Of a DNA stretch of 64,000 bases, positions 54,901 through 63,370 are shown one piece after another (the stretch's first letter is position 1; every line of letters begins with the position of its first letter). The notes beneath the pieces are model-generated. The model was given only the letters and a program-made list of their open reading frames with translations, had not been told where the DNA came from and ran no database searches. This DNA comes from Oscillospiraceae bacterium. Its GTDB lineage: Bacteria; Bacillota; Clostridia; Oscillospirales; Oscillospiraceae. A program made the translations under genes and the position numbers. The DNA lies in the NCBI GenBank assembly GCA_017938625.1, contig JAGBBD010000030.1:1-64000 (forward strand), given 5' to 3'.

Positions 54901-55443
54901 TCAGTGCTGATAGACCATGCCGCTGCGAATCCTTTGGGATGTCTCCTCATCCTTCAGGGTCTTAAGCAACAAATAACCAAATTCCAATGCCGCACCAGGT
55001 GCGCGTCCTGTCAGAACTTTGCCGTCACGGACTGCATCGGTATTTTCCATCATGGCGCTTCCCATCTGAGCCTCCATTCCGGGATAGACCACAGCATGCT
55101 TGCCGTCCGTCACACCAAGCTTTGCAAGAATGGTAGGAGCGGCGCAGATGGCTGCCACATATTTTCCGTTTTCATAAGCATAGGTCACAGCACTCAAGGC
55201 AGCTTCACAGCCGAGAATGGAGTTGACACCGCCCATGCCGCCCGGCAGGACGATCATATCCATGGCAGTCAGATCCATTTCCTCCACGGTGCAGTCTGCC
55301 TGCACAGTGATGCCGTTGCCGCCTTTGATCAGCTTGCCGCCAATGCCTGCAAACTTCACTTCCACACCGCCGCGGCGCAGAATATCGCAGGGCGCGACTG
55401 CTTCGACCTCTTCAAATCCGGTTCCGAGTATAATATAAACCAT
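54901..55443 (-). CDS. DJ-1/PfpI family protein
   Basis: 180 residues from ATG 55443 (GGAGG 7 bp upstream; earlier ATG 55461 has none). GFEEVEAVAPCDILRRGG opening, IVLPGGMGG, and the nucleophile elbow AAICAAPTIL with Cys at ~102 match the DJ-1 subgroup (YajL-like). Expected to act on glyoxal-type carbonyl damage or as a chaperone. Overlaps the end of tmk. Confidence 0.9.
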   Translation of the reverse strand: MVYIILGTGFEEVEAVAPCDILRRGGVEVKFAGIGGKLIKGGNGITVQADCTVEEMDLTAMDMIVLPGGMGGVNSILGCEAALSAVTYAYENGKYVAAICAAPTILAKLGVTDGKHAVVYPGMEAQMGSAMMENTDAVRDGKVLTGRAPGAALEFGYLLLKTLKDEETSQRIRSGMVYQH

Positions 55444-55445
55444 GA

Positions 55446-56114
55446 TCATTCCTCCAGACATTTCTTCACGATGGCATAGACTTCTTCATGAATCTCTTCA
55501 ATGCTGCGAAGCTTGCCGTCTCTCACACCGCTGACCACCTGCCAGCCATAGAACTCTGCAGCAGTCCGTGCAGACAGGCGGCACTGCTCCAGATAGGACA
55601 GATCCTGCTCGTGGATATCGGCTTGGGTGTTGGTATCGTTCTCACGCTTGCGCATGAGCTGCCTCGTCAGCTCAATGGGCATATCCAGCAAGATCACAAG
55701 ATCCGGCTTGGGCAGTCCCATCTTTTCGTATTCCAGTTCATACAGCCAGCCATAGAAGTTCTCCCGCTCTTCCTGTGCCATTTTGCTGCCCTGATGGACA
55801 GCGTTGGAGGTGGTATAGCGGTCAGCTAAAAACAGGCAGCCTGCCTCATAATCCTGCTTCCAGTCCTGCAGGTAGGACGCATAGCGATCCACGGCATAGA
55901 AGGTCGATGCAGCGTAAGCGTTGACTGCCTCCGGATCGGAGCCGAATTGTCCGTCCAGATACATTCTGATCAGCGCAGACGACTCATGCTCATAGCGCGG
56001 AAACCGCAGACGGCGGAAGGAAAGTCCCTCGTCCTCCAGACGCTTGGTCAGAAGAGAAAACTGGGTGGACTTGCCGGAGCCGTCAGTTCCTTCAAATACG
56101 ATAAGTTTGCCCAT
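55446..56114 (-). CDS. tmk: Thymidylate kinase
   Basis: 222 residues. P-loop FEGTDGSGKST (~7-17), the DR(Y) motif in FLADRYTTSN (~95), and a lid with RKRENDTNT. It phosphorylates dTMP to dTDP. Clostridial tmk genes often differ from the E. coli form in the lid, as here. Followed directly by the DJ-1 gene. Confidence 0.92.
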   Translation of the reverse strand: MGKLIVFEGTDGSGKSTQFSLLTKRLEDEGLSFRRLRFPRYEHESSALIRMYLDGQFGSDPEAVNAYAASTFYAVDRYASYLQDWKQDYEAGCLFLADRYTTSNAVHQGSKMAQEERENFYGWLYELEYEKMGLPKPDLVILLDMPIELTRQLMRKRENDTNTQADIHEQDLSYLEQCRLSARTAAEFYGWQVVSGVRDGKLRSIEEIHEEVYAIVKKCLEE

Positions 56115-56116
56115 GA

Positions 56117-56839
56117 TCAGCCGCCTCCTATTCTTTTACATACCACCGCCCACAGGAATTTGGGCAGACGCAGCATTCTGCCGAAGCGCTTGGGTTCCTT
56201 GATCAGTCGGTAGAGCCATTCCAGACTCAGCCGGATCATCCACTTGGGGGCGCGTTTGACCGTTCCCGCAAAGGAATCCAGACTGCCGCCCAGACCTGCC
56301 ATCAGTCTGACATTCAGCTTCTCTTTGTGTTCTTGCATAAACCGCTCCTGTTTGGGTGCACCGAGGCAGACAAACAGCACATCGGCATGGGCAGCATTGA
56401 TCTTTTCGATCACAGGGTCTTCGTCTTTAAAGTATCCGTCTGCCATGCCTGCGATGGTCAGCCCCGGATGCTTTGCCAGCATTTTTTCTGCTGCCAGCTC
56501 CGCCACACCGGGCTTGCTGCCCAGCAGATACACACTGCCGCCCGTCTGCGCCAGATGGCCCAGAAGACGGTCTGCAAAGTCAACACCGGCAACTTTTTCC
56601 TTCAGCGGTGTTTTCAGAATTTTGGAACCAAGAACCACACCTGCACCGTCCGGCAGCACCAGAGCTGCATGGTTGAGCAGTCCGCACAGCTCCTCGCTGT
56701 GCATCGCTTCATATACGATCTCGGAGTTGGGCGTGACCACATAATCCGCGCCATCCCGGGAAAGAATCTCTTTTGCTTTTTCAAGCGCTTCGTCCATGGT
56801 GACGTTGTCAAACCGGACGCCCATAACATCGATCTTCAT
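56117..56839 (-). CDS. WecG/TagA/CpsF family glycosyltransferase
   Basis: 240 residues from ATG 56839 (GGGGTGG upstream; an in-frame GTG at 56854 is less likely). GT26 pattern: VTPNSEIVYEA (~35), LVLPDGAGVVLGSKIL, SVYLLGSKPGVAE, LFVCLGAPKQERFM and AGLGGSLDSFAG with the catalytic region, then a basic amphipathic C-terminus (RAPKWMIRLSLEWLYRL) for membrane contact. TagA-type enzymes add N-acetylmannosamine to undecaprenyl-GlcNAc for wall teichoic acid or similar glycans. Confidence 0.9.
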   Translation of the reverse strand: MKIDVMGVRFDNVTMDEALEKAKEILSRDGADYVVTPNSEIVYEAMHSEELCGLLNHAALVLPDGAGVVLGSKILKTPLKEKVAGVDFADRLLGHLAQTGGSVYLLGSKPGVAELAAEKMLAKHPGLTIAGMADGYFKDEDPVIEKINAAHADVLFVCLGAPKQERFMQEHKEKLNVRLMAGLGGSLDSFAGTVKRAPKWMIRLSLEWLYRLIKEPKRFGRMLRLPKFLWAVVCKRIGGG

Positions 56840-56907
56840 TGACAGGTATACCACCCCAATATATATTTTCTATCATTTTACCACACCGCACTCCTGTGCG
56901 CAAGAAC

Positions 56908-56934
56908 ACAATTGTGGGGTTTCGGCATAAACTG
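56908..56934 (+). promoter_or_regulatory. Possible sigma-K-type promoter of the Cys-rich protein
   Basis: AC (56908-56909), 16-bp gap, CATAAACTG (56926-56934), close to the sigma-K consensus AC-N16-CATAnnnTA with the last base changed. Short motif, so chance is possible. Confidence 0.35.
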
Positions 56935-57008
56935 TGATGAAGGCATCGCGTGAGGGCAGACGCATTTCTGTCCTTACAAGAGCCTTAATCCCAACAGGAG
57001 GTAATCTT

Positions 57009-57839
57009 ATGCCCGATCAAACCCCCGCCTGTGATCTTTCCGGCATCCGAGAGGCAGTGTGTATCCACACGAAGAAAGTGACCGACGCCTGTCGTGACAA
57101 GGATTGCGTGGAGGATCTTCGCGTTTACTTAACCCGTGACTGTCAAGGTATTCTGGATCGCTGCGCCAATGCCAGAGCCAGATGCGTGGAGCTGATCCAC
57201 ACCGACATCCAAGTGGAGTCTGTTCCCTACAACAACGGCTTCTATACGCTGGATATCACCTTCTATTACCGTGTGGTGGCAGACGTTACTGTGAACAACA
57301 ACCGTCCCGTCACCGTCTATGGTCTTGCCGTATTCTCCAAGCGCGCTCTTCTCTTCGGTGGTGAGGGTAGCGCCAAAGTGTTTACCGACACGGACTGCTG
57401 CAAGCGCCGTTCCGGGTGCAGCATGCCTCATGCTGTGGTGGAAGTGGTGGATCCCATGGTGCTCAGCTCCAATGTGGTGGAAAGCTGCAACTGCTGCAGC
57501 TGCTGCTGTGAGCTGCCGGAGCTGCCCGAGTGCGTGCTGCAGTGGTTTGATGATGAGCTTGTCCTGTCCGGGGAATGCCGCAGACTGCTGGTAACTATCG
57601 GTCAGTTCTCCATCGTCCGTCTTGAGCGCGATACCCAACTGCTTATTCCCGCCTTTGACTACTGTATCCCCACCAAGGTCTGCTCCGAGACCGGCAATGT
57701 GGGCGGCGCAGAAAGCCCCTGCGACATTTTCAGCCGTATCGAGTTCCCTGTGGATGCATTCTATCCCGGCCGCAACGAGCCGTGCATTCAGCCGGAGGAC
57801 AGCTGCACCGGCTGCTACAGAACCACGTCCAACAACTAA
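57009..57839 (+). CDS. Cysteine-rich conserved hypothetical, possible spore-coat protein
   Basis: 276 residues from ATG 57009 (AGGAGGT site). It holds some two dozen cysteines, including the cluster CNCCSCCC (~160) and a pattern TDACRDKDCVEDLRVY near the N-terminus. Two repeated beta-rich segments follow (TDIQVESVPYNNGFYTLDI, split: TDIQVESVP, NNGFYTLDI). No signal peptide or membrane segment. Cys-rich soluble proteins of this sort in spore-formers are often coat components, and a sigma-K-like promoter lies upstream; that assignment is inference only. Confidence 0.65.
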   Translation: MPDQTPACDLSGIREAVCIHTKKVTDACRDKDCVEDLRVYLTRDCQGILDRCANARARCVELIHTDIQVESVPYNNGFYTLDITFYYRVVADVTVNNNRPVTVYGLAVFSKRALLFGGEGSAKVFTDTDCCKRRSGCSMPHAVVEVVDPMVLSSNVVESCNCCSCCCELPELPECVLQWFDDELVLSGECRRLLVTIGQFSIVRLERDTQLLIPAFDYCIPTKVCSETGNVGGAESPCDIFSRIEFPVDAFYPGRNEPCIQPEDSCTGCYRTTSNN

Positions 57840-57844
57840 AAGAA

Positions 57845-57876
57845 GCGAGGTGTCCTGATGGACACCTCGCCATTTT
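57845..57876. terminator. Bidirectional terminator
   Basis: 11-bp arms 57845-57855 and 57860-57870 with a TGAT loop, T-run following on plus and CTTCTTTT on minus. Confidence 0.85.
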
Positions 57877-57880
57877 TTGA

Positions 57881-58255
57881 TTATTTCAGCAGTTCTTCTG
57901 ACAGACGGAGGATCTGCGGTGCGATCTTCTCTCTTTTTATTTTGAGCGTTCTTCTGTAAATGGGATAAGCCATGGACAGCAGGCCGATCCCCAAAAGGCC
58001 GATGACGATCCCGGGGAAAAACCAGATCCCCTGCCAGACCATGGCACAGCTCATGCCGGTTCCCATAATAAGCGCGCCGAGAATACCTACAGACAAGGCC
58101 GCAACAGATGCACCATGCGTGGCGCTTTCGTCCAACCTGCGCAAAATTTCCAGCTTATCCTCCTGCGCAGGCAGATACTTTTTTCGGATGTTTTGAATTT
58201 CCTCCTGCTGCTGGGCACAGTAGGAATAAGAAAAATTCTCAGTTTGATGTTCCAT
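57881..58255 (-). CDS. Two-TM protein, paralogue of 61190-61567
   Basis: 124 residues: a polar N-terminus with helices (QEEIQNIRKKYLP), two membrane segments (~50-75 and ~80-105) around GTGMSCAM, and a basic tail with YPIYRRTLKIKREK. The second protein of this type (61190-61567) shares GxGMSxxM, GIVIG and YPIY. Function unknown. Last gene of the two-component operon; the start overlaps the upstream stop by 17 nt. Confidence 0.7.
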   Translation of the reverse strand: MEHQTENFSYSYCAQQQEEIQNIRKKYLPAQEDKLEILRRLDESATHGASVAALSVGILGALIMGTGMSCAMVWQGIWFFPGIVIGLLGIGLLSMAYPIYRRTLKIKREKIAPQILRLSEELLK

Positions 58256-59153
58256 AGATAGTGTTCCTTTTTCTAAATAATCTCAGTTCTTTTGTTGAAC
58301 GAACGATCATATATACAGCCATAACTGCGATTATGATACAGATTCCCGCTCCCGTTGCAGCAATCATGATCCTGCGCGTCTGCGGCGCGGTATCTGTCCC
58401 AAACTGCGACAACATGGCAGTTTCCAATGACAGCATAGACACCATCGCACCGGTCAGTTTGATAACTTTTGCAGCAGACATCACAGGGCTGTTGTATTTT
58501 TTGAGCTTGATCAGATCCACGATGGCAGTTGCGGTCATATAGAACGTGTACAGCGCCATGACATAGATCATCACACCATAATAGGAAAAACCGCGATCAA
58601 AATAAATCATCATCAGCACGGCACCCAACAAGGACAAGTTCACGGCAAACAGGATATAACCGCACAGACGAACACGACGCAGTTCTTCCTGCCGTTTTGC
58701 GCCCAGTTCATTGTACGCTGCATACCGCGCCAGAACAAAGCGCATGATCGCCATGACTGCGTGATACACGGCAAAGATCCCAAACCAAAACGTTCTATAT
58801 ATTGCCGAAGCTGCGCCATTGACTGCCACATATATCATATCAATAAGCAGCGCAATATACAGGGACACACGGATCTTGAATGCAGCGTCTGTCAGATAAC
58901 GGGCAGCATAGGTATTTTGGTGAAACTTTTCTTTTGTCCGTTTATACCATGCGGGCAGCGTTTTCCAACAAGCAAGGCACAAGATGACCAAGCTGTAAAA
59001 AGCTGTCAGATAGCTGACATATGCCACTATGGTGTTTTCCTTGCCCGCTGTAAAAACAGCTGTCAGCACTGCCGCGCTGATCACTGCCAGCATAAGCACC
59101 ACCCACAACGACGGAAACAGCAGTTTTTTCCACGGGAACTTGGCATGTTTCAT
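58239..59153 (-). CDS. Polytopic membrane protein of unknown function
   Basis: 304 residues with about eight membrane helices spread through the length and short loops (LLFPSLWVVLMLAVISAAVL opens the first). No transporter or enzyme motif recognised. It starts one base after the histidine kinase stop (GGAGAAAC site), so it is co-transcribed with the two-component genes and may be their output or the signal sensor. Confidence 0.7.
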   Translation of the reverse strand: MKHAKFPWKKLLFPSLWVVLMLAVISAAVLTAVFTAGKENTIVAYVSYLTAFYSLVILCLACWKTLPAWYKRTKEKFHQNTYAARYLTDAAFKIRVSLYIALLIDMIYVAVNGAASAIYRTFWFGIFAVYHAVMAIMRFVLARYAAYNELGAKRQEELRRVRLCGYILFAVNLSLLGAVLMMIYFDRGFSYYGVMIYVMALYTFYMTATAIVDLIKLKKYNSPVMSAAKVIKLTGAMVSMLSLETAMLSQFGTDTAPQTRRIMIAATGAGICIIIAVMAVYMIVRSTKELRLFRKRNTIYGTSN

Positions 59154-59154
59154 A

Positions 59155-60228
59155 TTAGTTTCTCCGTATTTTCACCGTAAAGGTACTTCCCTGCCCGAGG
59201 GCGCTTTCCACATGGATCTCCCCGTGCAGAATATCCACAACACGCTTCACCAGAGCCAGTCCCAGTCCGTTGCCTTCGGCAGCATGGGAAGTATCCCCTT
59301 GATAGAATTTTTCAAAAATATGTGCTCCAATGTCCGGGCTCATGCCGCAGCCGGTGTCTGTGACCGTCACCACAGCATTAACATCATCGGCCGTCAGCGT
59401 GATCCCCACCGTGCCGCCCGTTGGAGTAAATTTAAAGGCATTGGAGAGCAGGTTATTCCAGACAAGGCACAACAGCTCTGCATCCGCGCTGACAGTCACA
59501 TCAGGTGCAAGCGCTGTTTCGATGCAGATGTTTTTTTCTTCCCACCTGTCCTCAAATTGGAGCACACACGCACAAAGCTGCTCTGTCAGATCAAACTGTG
59601 TGAAGCTTGGAAAGATCTGCTGATTTTCCAGCTTGTTGAGTTTTAAAATATTGGTGATCAAATGCGCCAGTCTTCTGCCTGCGTCGGTGATGGTCTTTGC
59701 ATACTCCTGCCGCTGTTGTTCCGGCAGATCCGGCTGCTGCAGCAAGGTGCCGTAGTTCTGCATCACAGCCAGCGGCGTTTTCAGTTCATGGCTGACATTT
59801 GCCACAAAATCCGTGCGCAGCGTCTCAATGCCGGACAGTTCCTGTGCCATACGGTTGAAGCAGTCGATCACAGGTGCAAACAGTTCTGCGCCAAGGATAG
59901 TAGTTTCCGGTGCGATACGGACGGAAAAATCACCCTGCATGATCTTCTCGGCTGCTGCCGTGATCTTTCTGATGGGGCGCTCCACAGACAGTTTTCGGCG
60001 CAGAAGGTCGATAACGGAAAAAATCAGACTCAACAGCACCACATTGGCAAAGGTCAGCTTTGCCGCCATTTGGATATCCTGCTGCGTAAACTCCACCTGC
60101 ATGCTCCTTGACAAAATGGAAAGGAACAGCAGCATACAGCAGGTGATAAAGAATGCCGCCAGAAGGAAAAAAACGAGAAAATGCTGCAAAGCGCGGAAAA
60201 ATGCCTCCACTCGATGTTTGTTTTTCAT
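59155..60228 (-). CDS. Sensor histidine kinase
   Basis: 357 residues. Two membrane helices (~18-40 and ~55-70) enclose only a short outer loop, so it may sense within the membrane. A HAMP linker follows (ERPIRKITAAAEKIMQGDF), then the H box VSHELKTPLAVM (~150), N box LLSNAFKFTP (~250), DTGCGMSPD and the G2 box GNGLGLALVK. Overlaps the response regulator by 4 nt. Confidence 0.92.
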   Translation of the reverse strand: MKNKHRVEAFFRALQHFLVFFLLAAFFITCCMLLFLSILSRSMQVEFTQQDIQMAAKLTFANVVLLSLIFSVIDLLRRKLSVERPIRKITAAAEKIMQGDFSVRIAPETTILGAELFAPVIDCFNRMAQELSGIETLRTDFVANVSHELKTPLAVMQNYGTLLQQPDLPEQQRQEYAKTITDAGRRLAHLITNILKLNKLENQQIFPSFTQFDLTEQLCACVLQFEDRWEEKNICIETALAPDVTVSADAELLCLVWNNLLSNAFKFTPTGGTVGITLTADDVNAVVTVTDTGCGMSPDIGAHIFEKFYQGDTSHAAEGNGLGLALVKRVVDILHGEIHVESALGQGSTFTVKIRRN

Positions 60229-60896
60229 TTCAGCACCGCCTTATAGCCAAGACCATGTACCGTCACGATCTCAAAGCTGCTGCACGCAGACAGCTTGCCG
60301 CGCAGCTTTGTGATATACACATCTACGGTGCGCGGACCGGATGCCGTATCCGCATCCCAGAACTCATCCATCAGCTGTGTTCTGGTAAAGGTCTTTTTCG
60401 GATAGGACAAGAGCTTATACAGAAGATCAAACTCCCTTGCAGTCAGGCTGATCTCTTCTCCATCCAGATACGCTGTGTGCTCATCGGCATCCATCAGGAA
60501 AGTTCCCACTTCCAATCTGCGGCTGGATGCAATTCTTGCACGGCGCAGCAGCGCGCCCATCCGCAGGAGCAGCTCATCCAGATCAATGGGCTTGACCATA
60601 TAGTCATCCACACCCAGCCGGAAACCGCGCTGCTTGGCGGCAAAATCATCACGCGCCGTCATAAATAAGATCGGGATGGTCTCATTGAGCGTCCGAACAG
60701 TACGAACAAACTCAAATCCATCGATATCCGGCATCATGATATCCGATATGATCAGATCAAACATTTTTTCATACATAGCATCATAGGCTTCCGATGCACT
60801 CAGACATCCTATGGCCTCATAGCCGCTCTGCTTCAGGAAGGTACATACACTTCTGTTGAGATCTCTGTCATCCTCAACGACCAGAATATGAAACAC
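60225..60896 (-). CDS. OmpR-family response regulator
   Basis: 223 residues from GTG 60896 (GGGGGAG site 7 bp upstream). Receiver domain with acidic pocket EDDRD, phospho-acceptor Asp in LIISDIMMPD (~53), and conserved Lys in MVKPID (~103); winged-helix effector domain ~130-220 (LTAREFDLLYKLLS, DVYITKLRGKL). First gene of a four-gene operon, with an extended -10 TGA-TATACT at 60921-60929. Confidence 0.92.
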   Translation of the reverse strand: MFHILVVEDDRDLNRSVCTFLKQSGYEAIGCLSASEAYDAMYEKMFDLIISDIMMPDIDGFEFVRTVRTLNETIPILFMTARDDFAAKQRGFRLGVDDYMVKPIDLDELLLRMGALLRRARIASSRRLEVGTFLMDADEHTAYLDGEEISLTAREFDLLYKLLSYPKKTFTRTQLMDEFWDADTASGPRTVDVYITKLRGKLSACSSFEIVTVHGLGYKAVLK

Positions 60897-60920
60897 CTTG
60901 CACTCCCCCTTTGTAACGGC

Positions 60921-60929
60921 AGTATATCA
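60921..60929 (-). promoter_or_regulatory. Extended -10 promoter of the two-component operon
   Basis: TGA-TATACT on the minus strand; no convincing -35. Confidence 0.5.
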
Positions 60930-60953
60930 CACAATTGTTAAAGTTTTGTTTCC

Positions 60954-60995
60954 AAAAAAGCAGATGGCACAGTTCGCTGCCGCGAATGTGCCATC
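60954..60995 (-). terminator. Terminator after the small repeat protein gene
   Basis: Arms 60963-60977 and 60982-60995 (GATGGCACA.. pairing with TGTGCCATC) with a T-run on the minus strand. Confidence 0.8.
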
Positions 60996-61005
60996 CGTTT
61001 CAAGA

Positions 61006-61188
61006 TCACTCGTCGTCTTCTTTCTTTTCCAGAAACTTTTCAACAAAGGCATCTTCTACTTTTTTATAGGTGCCGACCACAGCGTCTTCGATCTTCTTAT
61101 AAGTACCGACCACTGCATCTTCCGTCTTTTTATATGCACCCACGACTGCCTCTTCCACTTTTCCCGTTTTCAGTTTATAATCGCTCAT
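61006..61188 (-). CDS. Small protein with 11-residue YKK repeats
   Basis: 60 residues from ATG 61188 (AAAGGAG site). It consists of four near-identical hendecads of the form V/T-E-D-A-V-V-G-T-Y-K-K, then a charged tail. An amphipathic helix or coiled coil is likely, since an 11-residue period suits membrane-surface or right-handed helices. Coupled to the two-TM protein gene upstream. Function unknown. Confidence 0.7.
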   Translation of the reverse strand: MSDYKLKTGKVEEAVVGAYKKTEDAVVGTYKKIEDAVVGTYKKVEDAFVEKFLEKKEDDE

Positions 61189-61189
61189 G

Positions 61190-61567
61190 TCAGGACTCCT
61201 TTCCCTCGTTCATGATCTTTTCGCTCAATTCCATGATTTTGCCTGCATACTTCTTTCTGCGGCCATCGAGCATTTTCTGATAGATGGGATAGTTGATGAC
61301 TGCCATGAGAAGTCCTACGATACCGATGACGATGCCGACAGGCATGGAAGATGCCACACCGATCTGCGCACCGATATCGGTCATGACAAGGCTCATACCG
61401 CTGCCCATGATGATGGCACTAATGGAGCCGAACACATAAGCAAACACATTGGCAGGTCGCTTGACCTTTGTGTCCAGCGCTCTGAGCTCGTCCAGCTTGG
61501 TGTACTCCTTCTCGGTGTACTGGGTGCGGATCTTTCTGACAAGATACTCGCGATCATTTCCGTTCAT
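61190..61567 (-). CDS. Two-TM protein, paralogue of 57881-58255
   Basis: 125 residues from ATG 61567 (AGAGGT site; the frame opens at 61606). Charged N-terminal helix, two membrane segments around GSGMSLVM and GIVIGIVG, then NYPIYQK and a Lys-rich tail. It shares layout and motifs with the two-TM protein at the end of the two-component operon. Followed immediately by the YKK-repeat gene. Confidence 0.7.
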   Translation of the reverse strand: MNGNDREYLVRKIRTQYTEKEYTKLDELRALDTKVKRPANVFAYVFGSISAIIMGSGMSLVMTDIGAQIGVASSMPVGIVIGIVGLLMAVINYPIYQKMLDGRRKKYAGKIMELSEKIMNEGKES

Positions 61568-61651
61568 GATGTTTACCTCTTTCTGTTTGATTTGTGGCAT
61601 CATCATATCCGGTGTTTGTTCAGAATACTTTGCCGAAATGTTTGCGTTTTG

Positions 61652-62320
61652 TTAATTTGAAAAATTTTTAAAAATTTCAAACTCACTTTTTTTGCAGTCG
61701 ATCAGCCCGTCTTTTTTCAGCTTGCTGATCTCTGCTGACATGGCACTGCGTTCTACTTCCAGATAGTCCGCCAGCTCTTGGCGGTCATAGGGAATGGTAA
61801 AGCGGTTGCTGCCGTGATGCTTTGCCTGCGAGAGCAGGTATGCCATAAGCTTTTCTCTGGTCGTGCGCTTGGAGGTGATCTCGATCTTCTCGTTAAGCGC
61901 AAGGTTGCTGGTCGCCATGGCGCGGAGCATATTATAGATCATTTTCTGGTGAAAGCTGCAGGCGTTGCAGCAGGTGGCGGTGATGCGGCTGCTGGGAAAC
62001 AGCAGCACCCGGCTGTCTTCCACCGCCACGGCGCTGATGGGATAGACTTCCACATCCGCACAGGCAAAGCTCTCACCAAACAGCTGCCCCGGTGCTGCCA
62101 CGGAAATAATACTGCGGTTTCCGTAGTAATCCTCCCGCACCAGCTGCACCTGTCCGGATAAAACAATGCCAATATAATTTGCAGGCTCACCTTCCGAAAA
62201 CACAGGATGGTTACGGGGAACAAACAGTTCTTTTGCTCCAAGGCAGCCCAGCATGGCTGTGCGGTCACGGGGATCAATACCGTGAAATAAAATACAGCTG
62301 TCCAAAATTTCAGGAATCAT
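61652..62320 (-). CDS. Crp/Fnr family transcriptional regulator
   Basis: 222 residues from ATG 62320 (a TTG at 62326 is the alternative). Cyclic-nucleotide-like sensor fold ~15-125 (NYIGIVLSGQVQLV, GQLFGES) and a winged HTH at ~150-215 (DRQELADYLEVERSAMSAEISKL, split: DRQELADYLEVE, RSAMSAEISKL). Cys-rich ATCCNAC (~118) might hold a cofactor, but no FNR-type N-terminal cluster. Divergent from a ferredoxin operon whose promoter carries a palindrome. Confidence 0.88.
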   Translation of the reverse strand: MIPEILDSCILFHGIDPRDRTAMLGCLGAKELFVPRNHPVFSEGEPANYIGIVLSGQVQLVREDYYGNRSIISVAAPGQLFGESFACADVEVYPISAVAVEDSRVLLFPSSRITATCCNACSFHQKMIYNMLRAMATSNLALNEKIEITSKRTTREKLMAYLLSQAKHHGSNRFTIPYDRQELADYLEVERSAMSAEISKLKKDGLIDCKKSEFEIFKNFSN

Positions 62321-62340
62321 TCTCAAAATTATCCTTTCTT

Positions 62341-62356
62341 TGTTGGATTTCCAACA
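62341..62356 (+). promoter_or_regulatory. Palindromic operator TGTTGGA-TT-TCCAACA
   Basis: A perfect 16-bp inverted repeat. With the -10 TATAAT at 62378-62383 and a start near 62390, its centre falls at about -41.5, the class II position for Crp/Fnr activators. It substitutes for a poor -35. Confidence 0.6.
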
Positions 62357-62411
62357 TACTTATCAATTGGAGTATAGTATAATGAAACCACAAAGTCAAG
62401 GAGGTGTACAT

Positions 62412-62663
62412 ATGATCCTATCCGGTTGCCAGGGCAAGCCGAGAACGCCCACTATTTTTGAAAAAGTATGTCCAAAATGCGGACACGAGATCGAGATGTG
62501 TTCCATCGACACGGAGCAGCGCTGTGAGCACTGCGGTTTTCTGGCTTACAACGACACCCTCAGCTGTGTGCAGTGGTGTCAGTATGCCAAGCAGTGTGTC
62601 GGCGAAGAAATGTATGCACACATGATGGAGATCATGAAAAAGCAAAAGGAGAGATCGGCATGA
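62412..62663 (+). CDS. Zinc-ribbon-like small protein
   Basis: 83 residues from ATG 62412 (AAGGAGGTG site). Two CxxC knuckles (CPKCGHEI and CEHCGF) and a further C-x3-C pair (CVQWCQYAKQC). Such proteins recur next to Crp/Fnr and ferredoxin genes in anaerobes; a metal- or cluster-handling role is inferred. ATGA overlap with the ferredoxin gene. Confidence 0.75.
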   Translation: MILSGCQGKPRTPTIFEKVCPKCGHEIEMCSIDTEQRCEHCGFLAYNDTLSCVQWCQYAKQCVGEEMYAHMMEIMKKQKERSA

Positions 62664-63352
62664 TCCGAAGAATCATTACCATAGATCAGGATGCCTGCAA
62701 CGGCTGCGGACTTTGCGCTGAAGCCTGCCATGAAGGTGCCATCGGCATCGTGGACGGAAAGGCAAAGCTGCTGCGCGAGGACTACTGCGACGGTCTGGGA
62801 GACTGCCTCCCCGCCTGCCCCATGAATGCAATTTCTTTTGAAGAGCGCGAAGCGCCTGCTTACAATGAGGCAGCTGTACTGGCAGCAAAAAAGGCAAAGG
62901 AAGCAACCCTTCCCTGCGGCTGCCCCGGCACGCAGAGCAAGGCGCTGGAACGCAAGGCGCCTGCCGCCGAAACAGTTAAAGCAGAAAGTCAGCTGCAGCA
63001 ATGGCCTGTACAGATCAAGCTGGCTCCGGTGAACGCACCGTATTTTGAAAATGCCAACCTTCTCATTGCAGCTGACTGCACAGCTTATGCTTACGGCAAT
63101 TTCCACAACGACTTTATCCGCGGTAAGATCACACTTATCGGCTGCCCCAAGCTGGACGAGGGTGACTATTCGGAAAAGCTCACCGCCATTATCACAAACA
63201 ACAACATCCGTTCCGTGACTATCGTGCGCATGGAAGTTCCCTGCTGCGGCGGCATCGAGTTTGCAGCAAAGAAGGCTCTGCAGGCAAGCGGAAAGTTTAT
63301 CCCATGGCAAGTGGTGACCATCTCCACCGATGGACGGATTCTGGAGAATTGA
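62660..63352 (+). CDS. 4Fe-4S dicluster ferredoxin-type protein
   Basis: 230 residues from ATG 62660, overlapping the previous stop by 4 nt. N-terminal two-cluster ferredoxin: ACNGCGLCAEACHEGA and GLGDCLPACPMNAI. The remaining ~150 residues hold further cysteines (LPCGCPG, ADCTAYAYG, IGCPKLDEGDY, EVPCCGG) that form a domain typical of anaerobe ferredoxin-like proteins. Probably delivers electrons to the following ASKHA protein's corrinoid target. Confidence 0.88.
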   Translation: MIRRIITIDQDACNGCGLCAEACHEGAIGIVDGKAKLLREDYCDGLGDCLPACPMNAISFEEREAPAYNEAAVLAAKKAKEATLPCGCPGTQSKALERKAPAAETVKAESQLQQWPVQIKLAPVNAPYFENANLLIAADCTAYAYGNFHNDFIRGKITLIGCPKLDEGDYSEKLTAIITNNNIRSVTIVRMEVPCCGGIEFAAKKALQASGKFIPWQVVTISTDGRILEN

Positions 63353-63370
63353 CAAAAGGGGGAAGCGTAC

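Noticed and set aside
48397..54965. Long plus-strand frames over the redox operon and mltG
   Set aside because: Antisense to genes with clear catalytic motifs; no start sites of their own.
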